Assembly: GCA_016931935.1 (NCBI GenBank)
Contig: JAFGDW010000263.1
Coordinates: 1 to 35,514 of the forward strand
DNA from: Candidatus Zhuqueibacterota bacterium
GTDB taxonomy: Bacteria; Zhuqueibacterota; Zhuqueibacteria; Thermofontimicrobiales; Thiofontviventaceae
Reading direction: 5' to 3'
Length of the DNA: 35,514 bases
The notes below the pieces were generated by a model. It worked only from the letters and a program-made list of their open reading frames with translations, was not told the DNA's origin and searched no databases. The translations under genes were made by a program, and so were the position numbers. Numbering within the stretch: position 1 is the stretch's first letter; each line of letters opens with the position of its first letter. Shown piece after piece: positions 31,567 through 35,514 of this stretch.

Positions 31567-31784
31567 GATCTATCCTTTCCGTTTGATACTGTGTGTAATT
31601 TGATAACCATGAAATACTCAAACTTCGTGCCAGTATGTTTGTGCCATAAATACAGGGGATTTCGTTGATTTTAAACTTGTACATTTTCAAAAATCTGAAT
31701 GGGATTCAAAAAACTGACTAAAGGGACGATAAATACAAATATTCTTCAGGCTTTTTGAATGGCGGCAGCGCCGCAGGTCAGGCA

Positions 31785-31805
31785 TTTCCGGCGAGACACC
31801 GGAAA
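31785..31805. repeat. Small palindrome TTTCCGG/CCGGAAA
   Basis: A perfect 7-bp stem with loop CGAGACA, just beyond the ROK gene stop. With flanking ACGAT it is a variant of the palindrome at 30286-30314. Confidence 0.5.
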
Positions 31806-31819
31806 CGATAAATAGAAAA

Positions 31820-32671
31820 TTAGCTTAATCCATCCCGGGCGAGCACTAACGCTCCCATGAGCGCGGTATCATAGCCGAGTTTGGATAGTCTTACATCCGG
31901 CACCGGCACGACGCGTAAATGGTCGTGCAGGAATGCCATCACATCACTGATCAGACGTTCACCGCGGCCAATCGCCACGCCGCCGCCGAGGACAATGACA
32001 TCGGGAGTGTAAAACATTGCGGCATTGCGGATGCCCTGGGCGAGATGGTACGTAACTTCCTCCCATTCGGAGGCATCGAGTTGCTCGGCAGGCTTGTAAT
32101 AGATCCGGCGAATCGCATTGCCCGAAGCCAGCGCCTCGAGACAATCGGGCGCGCCGCATTCGCAGTGAACACGTTCGGGGAACCGGCAATGCACCGGGAT
32201 CGATTGATGGCCGAATTCCGGGTGAGCGTCGTTATTTCCGCGATAGAGCCGGCCCTGCTGTACGAATCCCCCGCCAATGCCGGTGCTGACTGTGATATAA
32301 AATAGCGAGCCGTTTTCATTGCCCAGCACGTATTCTCCCAGCGCAGCGACGTTGGTGTCCACATCGAGATGACACGCACATTCCCACTCGCGCTCCATGA
32401 TAGCTTTAAACGGCACGTTACGCCACGTCGGTTGATGTAACGGAGAGACAATGCCGGTGCGCCAGTCAAGCTGGCCACCGATAGCGGTGCCAATCCCCAA
32501 AATCGGTAAGCCATCACTCACCTCGCTGATCATGGTGTGCAGCAACGACAAACCATCCTGCAATCCTTCCGGCGTATCTGCCCGGCGGCGCTGGAGAATG
32601 TTTAAATTTTGATCTGCGGCAGCGACCATCAGTTTGGTGCCGCCAATATCGAGTCCAATGTAACAGGCCAT
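31820..32671 (-). CDS. ROK-family sugar kinase
   Basis: 283 aa. The phosphate-1 motif is GLDIGGTKLMVA at 6-17. LDVDTNVAALGEYV carries the catalytic aspartate region, and VSTGIGGGFVQQGRLYRG is the phosphate-2 motif. The ROK zinc signature appears as HCECGAPDCLEALASG near 167-182. A final segment, VIVLGGGVAIG, matches the adenosine motif. ROK kinases phosphorylate glucose, mannose, fructose, N-acetylmannosamine or similar sugars with ATP in the cytosol; the substrate is not certain. No DNA-binding domain is present, so it is an enzyme rather than a NagC/Mlc-type regulator. A word repeat separates it from the GNAT gene upstream. Confidence 0.92.
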   Translation of the reverse strand: MACYIGLDIGGTKLMVAAADQNLNILQRRRADTPEGLQDGLSLLHTMISEVSDGLPILGIGTAIGGQLDWRTGIVSPLHQPTWRNVPFKAIMEREWECACHLDVDTNVAALGEYVLGNENGSLFYITVSTGIGGGFVQQGRLYRGNNDAHPEFGHQSIPVHCRFPERVHCECGAPDCLEALASGNAIRRIYYKPAEQLDASEWEEVTYHLAQGIRNAAMFYTPDVIVLGGGVAIGRGERLISDVMAFLHDHLRVVPVPDVRLSKLGYDTALMGALVLARDGLS

Positions 32672-32727
32672 TTTTCAATTATCAGTTATCAGTTAACAAT
32701 TATCAATTCACCATTCACAATTATCCC
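32672..32727. repeat. Word-like tandem repeat filling the ROK-GNAT space
   Basis: The whole 56-base gap consists of variants such as CAATTATCAGTTATCAG, TTAACAATTATCAATT and CACCATTCACAATTATC. It is the clearest example of the family seen at 5226-5290. Confidence 0.7.
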
Positions 32728-33255
32728 TTATAAATTCAACTCCGGATCGGGAATGGTTGTTATTTCTTCACGGGTTTTGTATATTTTAAAGCCACGCGCC
32801 AGATAGTTTTGCAGCGCAGCGGGATGATCCAGATCGCAGGTGTGCAGCCAAATGCGTTTTGCGCCCATGCCCCAGCTTTGCTCAATTGCTTCAGACAGTA
32901 AATGGCCGCCGAGTCCACGACCAATAAATTGTGGTAGCAGCCCAAAATATTCAATTTCCACAAAGCCGTTGTGCTGCTTCATCAATTCAAAATAGCCGCA
33001 GGGAGTTCCTTCGAGGTATGCCACCCAGGTGCGCAGTTCCGGCATGTTGACGTAACGATGCCAGCGAGCATCGGGCCAGGCCAGTTTATCTCTCCAGTTC
33101 CACTTGCTGCCAACGGCAATGTACAAAAATTTATTATAGGATGGCAACGGCAGTTTCACCTCGTCCACCCGCAGATGCAGTCCATCAATTTTCTTCGGTT
33201 GATACTCGGAAATGGAGTTCATTTCGAGGTAGGTTACTTTGACTTTTGCGCGCAT
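32728..33255 (-). CDS. GNAT-family N-acetyltransferase
   Basis: 175 aa. The acetyl-CoA binding motif A is LPQFIGRGLGGHLLSEAIEQ, preceded by the strand GFVEIEYFGL and followed by AKRIWLHTCDLDHPAALQNYLARGFKIYKT, which is motif B with the typical buried bulge. The N-terminal part (about 1-80), with PSYNKFLYIAVGSKWNWRDKLAW, resembles a small GNAT subgroup of unknown substrate. It transfers acetyl from acetyl-CoA to an amine in the cytosol. A perfect hairpin repeat lies upstream. Confidence 0.9.
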   Translation of the reverse strand: MRAKVKVTYLEMNSISEYQPKKIDGLHLRVDEVKLPLPSYNKFLYIAVGSKWNWRDKLAWPDARWHRYVNMPELRTWVAYLEGTPCGYFELMKQHNGFVEIEYFGLLPQFIGRGLGGHLLSEAIEQSWGMGAKRIWLHTCDLDHPAALQNYLARGFKIYKTREEITTIPDPELNL

Positions 33256-33300
33256 GTTGTTTTCCGGATTGAATTCATTTGTGACAGCTTACTACTTCAA

Positions 33301-33371
33301 GAATGTTGAGTTTTGAAGTTTGAATGTCGAATGAAATTTCGATTCAATTTAACATACAAAACTCAACATTC
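33301..33371. repeat. 15-bp perfect inverted repeat GAATGTTGAGTTTTG
   Basis: GAATGTTGAGTTTTG at 33301-33315 is the exact reverse complement of CAAAACTCAACATTC at 33357-33371. The spacer holds further TTGAATGTCGAATG-type words. It lies after the aldehyde oxidoreductase gene and before the GNAT gene; no U tract supports a terminator. Confidence 0.7.
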
Positions 33372-33406
33372 AAAATTTCATTTTTTTTAATCGAAAAGTA
33401 CTCATC

Positions 33407-35278
33407 TCACACCTTAATCCCCAATCGATCCAACGTCCTGGCCGTCGGAATTCCATTTTTATCCCAGCCACGGATTGCATAGTATTGATCCAACATTTTA
33501 TCTAACGGCACGGTGCGTTTGCTCGGATCATCGCTGCGGCCTTCGTTTAGAATTCGGCCCGGTAACGTGTCATCAACGCGGGAGATACCTTCGCGCGTAT
33601 TCATGTAACGCTCCAGGTTGTGGATACGCGCGCCCGCGCGCATGAATTGGCGTGGCGTCATCTTGATACCTGTGATCGCCTTAAAATATTGGCTGTAAAT
33701 ACCAATATCAATAAATTGCAACGCTAAGGCGGGCATCAGGCGCATAGCAAATTGCATGATCGGTAAGGGCGTATATTTGGGAATCGGTGTTTCCGTGACA
33801 TGGGCATAGCCGGTGAACTGGCAGGTTTGCAGCGAATTGACAGCATCATATAAATTTTCGAAAAACTGTACGACACGCGCTTTTGCCTGCGTTGAGTGGC
33901 GGTTCAGGTAGGGCACAAACACTTCAATCGCAAAACTGGTGGCTGACAAATGACAACCGCCGCGATTAGCCACCGCATAGGAAAGTCCCTGTCCCCACGA
34001 GCCACGAGGATCGTAGGCCGCCAGTTCCAGTCCTTTCACCTGCATGGCGAATGCTTCCCCGCCGTATTTTTTGCTGAGCCAGCGCGATCCGTTGGCCAAA
34101 TCATCACCAATTCCCTGACGATGCGCAAGCGCCGTGATAGTTTCACTAATGCCATTGGGTTGGCCAAATGACACGTCGGTCTTTAGCAAACCGCGCTCCC
34201 CCGCTTCCATTGCCCAGCCTAACGTGCCGCCCGTGCTGATAGTGTCCAGGCCCATGTCATTGCAGAGATCATTCCAGCCCACGATACGTTCACGGTCGAA
34301 GACGCCGAGATTGGGCCCCAATAGAATGGCAGATTCGTATTCAGGAATTTTCAGCTCGCTGCCATCGGTACGTTTGCCTTTATGTCCGCAGAGAATGCTG
34401 CACGGATGACAGGTTTTGGGAAGCGTCTTGTACGTTTCAGCATACGCCTCACCGGAAATGTACTGCGCCCGTGGATCGCTGCCAGCCTGGAAATTTTGCA
34501 CTGGCATTATGCCATTCTCGTTGCAGAATTTTACATTCGCCAGCGTACCGTATTTCCGGTATTCGTTGGAGGTGAAATCATTTCGATTAATTTCATTCAC
34601 TGCCCGGCGTTTGATTTTTTGAAATGTCTCACCATCGGCCGGTTCAATTTTATACACGCCGCCCTGCGCCACAATCGCTTTCACCCGTTTGCTTCCCATG
34701 ACGGCGCCAACGCCGCCGCGACCGATATAACGATTCCCGGAACGAACATTGGCAAACCACACACAGTGTTCACCTGCCGGCCCGATCACAAGTTCAGCGG
34801 CTTTTTTCGGCAAATTCAACTCAGCTTGTGCGTCGCTGGTGGTTTTCCCCCAGAGTTCTCCTGCGGATTCGAATCGGACGCCCTGATCATCAATGCGAAT
34901 AATGATGGGCTCTGATGCTTTTCCACGAACTAGTAATCCATCGTATCCCGCTGTTTTCAGTGACATGCCAAACGGCCCGCCGCACGATGAACTTGTGAAG
35001 ATGCCAGTCAACGGCGATTTTGTTACCGCTGCAAACCGACCGCTGCACGGCGCTCCAGTGCCGAGATACGGCCCCATCATCAGGGCGAGGATATTATCGG
35101 GTGACAGCGGATCAATACCAGGCTGCATGCGATCGTATAATAGCTTGAGCGCAAGCCCTTTGGCGCCGAGATAACGCTGACGGTCAGCCGGATCAATTTT
35201 AATTATTGAGAAGGTTAAATCGGAAAGATTGACATCAAGCACGTTGTTACTGCAACCGGGAATTGATTTGTCGGCCAT
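33407..35278 (-). CDS. Aldehyde:ferredoxin oxidoreductase family protein (tungsten/molybdopterin)
   Basis: 623 aa, a full-length AOR. The N-terminal domain is standard: RYLGAKGLALKLLYD, GPYLGTGAPCSGRFAAVTKSPLTG, and GGVGAVMGSKRVKAIVA. The 4Fe-4S cluster cysteines appear as C290, C293 and C297 in TCHPCSILCGHKG, with a probable fourth in SLQTCQFTGY. GMDTISTGGT-like LDTISTGGTLGWAMEAGERGLL and AAYDPRGSWGQGLSYAVANRGGCH are family hallmarks that hold the pterin cofactor. AORs oxidise aldehydes to acids, passing electrons to ferredoxin, in anaerobes. AAGGA lies six bases before the ATG. No ferredoxin or cofactor-making gene is nearby within the window. Confidence 0.94.
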   Translation of the reverse strand: MADKSIPGCSNNVLDVNLSDLTFSIIKIDPADRQRYLGAKGLALKLLYDRMQPGIDPLSPDNILALMMGPYLGTGAPCSGRFAAVTKSPLTGIFTSSSCGGPFGMSLKTAGYDGLLVRGKASEPIIIRIDDQGVRFESAGELWGKTTSDAQAELNLPKKAAELVIGPAGEHCVWFANVRSGNRYIGRGGVGAVMGSKRVKAIVAQGGVYKIEPADGETFQKIKRRAVNEINRNDFTSNEYRKYGTLANVKFCNENGIMPVQNFQAGSDPRAQYISGEAYAETYKTLPKTCHPCSILCGHKGKRTDGSELKIPEYESAILLGPNLGVFDRERIVGWNDLCNDMGLDTISTGGTLGWAMEAGERGLLKTDVSFGQPNGISETITALAHRQGIGDDLANGSRWLSKKYGGEAFAMQVKGLELAAYDPRGSWGQGLSYAVANRGGCHLSATSFAIEVFVPYLNRHSTQAKARVVQFFENLYDAVNSLQTCQFTGYAHVTETPIPKYTPLPIMQFAMRLMPALALQFIDIGIYSQYFKAITGIKMTPRQFMRAGARIHNLERYMNTREGISRVDDTLPGRILNEGRSDDPSKRTVPLDKMLDQYYAIRGWDKNGIPTARTLDRLGIKV

Positions 35279-35351
35279 GTCGGTCCTTTTTTCACGTGTT
35301 ATTTAATGCTATTCCCTAAAAAGTATGCTATTTGAAAACGTAGTGAAAAAT

Positions 35352-35422
35352 GGTGATCGGTAATCGGTGATCAGTGTTTTTAACACTATTCACTATTCAC
35401 TATTTACTATTCTCTATTCCCT
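35352..35422. repeat. Word-like tandem repeat (GGTGATCGGTAATCGG and CTATTCACTATTCAC)
   Basis: Two words in series: GTGATCGGTAATCGGTGATCAG, then four or five copies of the CACTATT or TACTATT unit. It lies upstream of the aldehyde oxidoreductase gene, past its probable promoter. Confidence 0.65.
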
Positions 35423-35452
35423 AACCAGGATAAACCAGAATTAAAAAAATTA

Positions 35453-35514
35453 GACAGGATAACAGGATGAACAGGATTTCTTAGAGGAAGAGATTATACA
35501 AATCCTGTGAATCC
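35453..35514. repeat. ACAGGAT tandem with inverted partner at the window edge
   Basis: GACAGGATAACAGGATGAAC holds three ACAGGAT units, and AATCCTGTGAATCC at 35501-35514 is the inverted partner, cut by the window end. This word is widespread as an intergenic repeat in environmental bacterial genomes. Confidence 0.6.

Noticed and set aside
1..35514. DGR reverse transcriptase or template repeat inside the window
   Set aside because: No protein with reverse-transcriptase motifs such as YxDD is encoded, and I found no third near-copy of the variable segments; if they exist they lie outside.

Overview
The window (35.5 kb, no rRNA or tRNA recognised) looks like chromosome from a Gram-negative, environmental, probably anaerobic bacterium. 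The evidence is several lipoprotein and twin-arginine signal peptides, an aldehyde:ferredoxin oxidoreductase, NACHT-SUMF1 fusions, and intergenic spaces full of short degenerate repeats. An FCB-type lineage (Calditrichota/KSB1/Ignavibacteria-like) is my best guess, but this is inference from gene style and not from a marker gene. Almost every gene is on the minus strand; the one clear exception is a two-gene unit at 22646-25208.

Layout. 6-2924: a membrane-anchored NACHT NTPase with a C-terminal SUMF1 (formylglycine-generating enzyme/C-type-lectin fold) domain. 3129-11444: a mixed metabolic block (nucleoside hydrolase, sugar-nucleotide reductase-like protein, Tat-exported DUF3795-like protein, HAD phosphatase, U32 peptidase-family protein with a small His/Cys-tailed partner, Tat-exported ATC-hydrolase-like protein, xylose-isomerase-like TIM barrel). 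11651-16776: an HxxxDG acyltransferase, a PLP aminotransferase, RNase Z, a lipoprotein and a cytosolic DUF3795 protein with a clear intrinsic terminator. 16930-21401: an ECF sigma factor whose frame breaks on a classic -1 slippery heptamer, a saccharopine/lysine-dehydrogenase-like enzyme, an HD-domain protein, a YchF-like GTPase and an HNH nuclease. 21402-22645: gene-free and repeat-rich. 22646-25208: a membrane coiled-coil protein overlapping a P-loop ATPase gene. 25413-28112: a second NACHT-SUMF1 protein, convergent with that unit. 28424-35278: an LRR lipoprotein, a serpin lipoprotein, a ROK kinase, a GNAT acetyltransferase and a tungsten-type aldehyde oxidoreductase.

Most striking result. 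The two NACHT-SUMF1 genes end in 32-residue segments that align without gaps (residues 933-964 and 860-891). The framework just before them is nearly identical and differs mostly at third codon bases. Inside the 32-residue segment the pattern is reversed: at ten NNC/NNT codons the third base is the same in both genes, and in nine of them the first two bases differ. That is the footprint left by adenine-specific mutagenic retrohoming onto AAC/AAT template codons. The pair are therefore strong candidates for targets of a diversity-generating retroelement (DGR) whose reverse transcriptase and template repeat lie outside this window. In effect they would be hypervariable STAND-type membrane receptors.

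Second result. The ECF sigma gene needs a -1 shift at U UUA AAC, with a GGAG 14 nt upstream, to read a further 65 codons carrying a CxC and a KNYWE motif. This is either programmed frameshifting or a one-base indel in a T run.

Third. The spaces between genes carry several unrelated families of small palindromes and word-like tandem repeats. In two places these appear to have supplied the C-terminus of a neighbouring protein.
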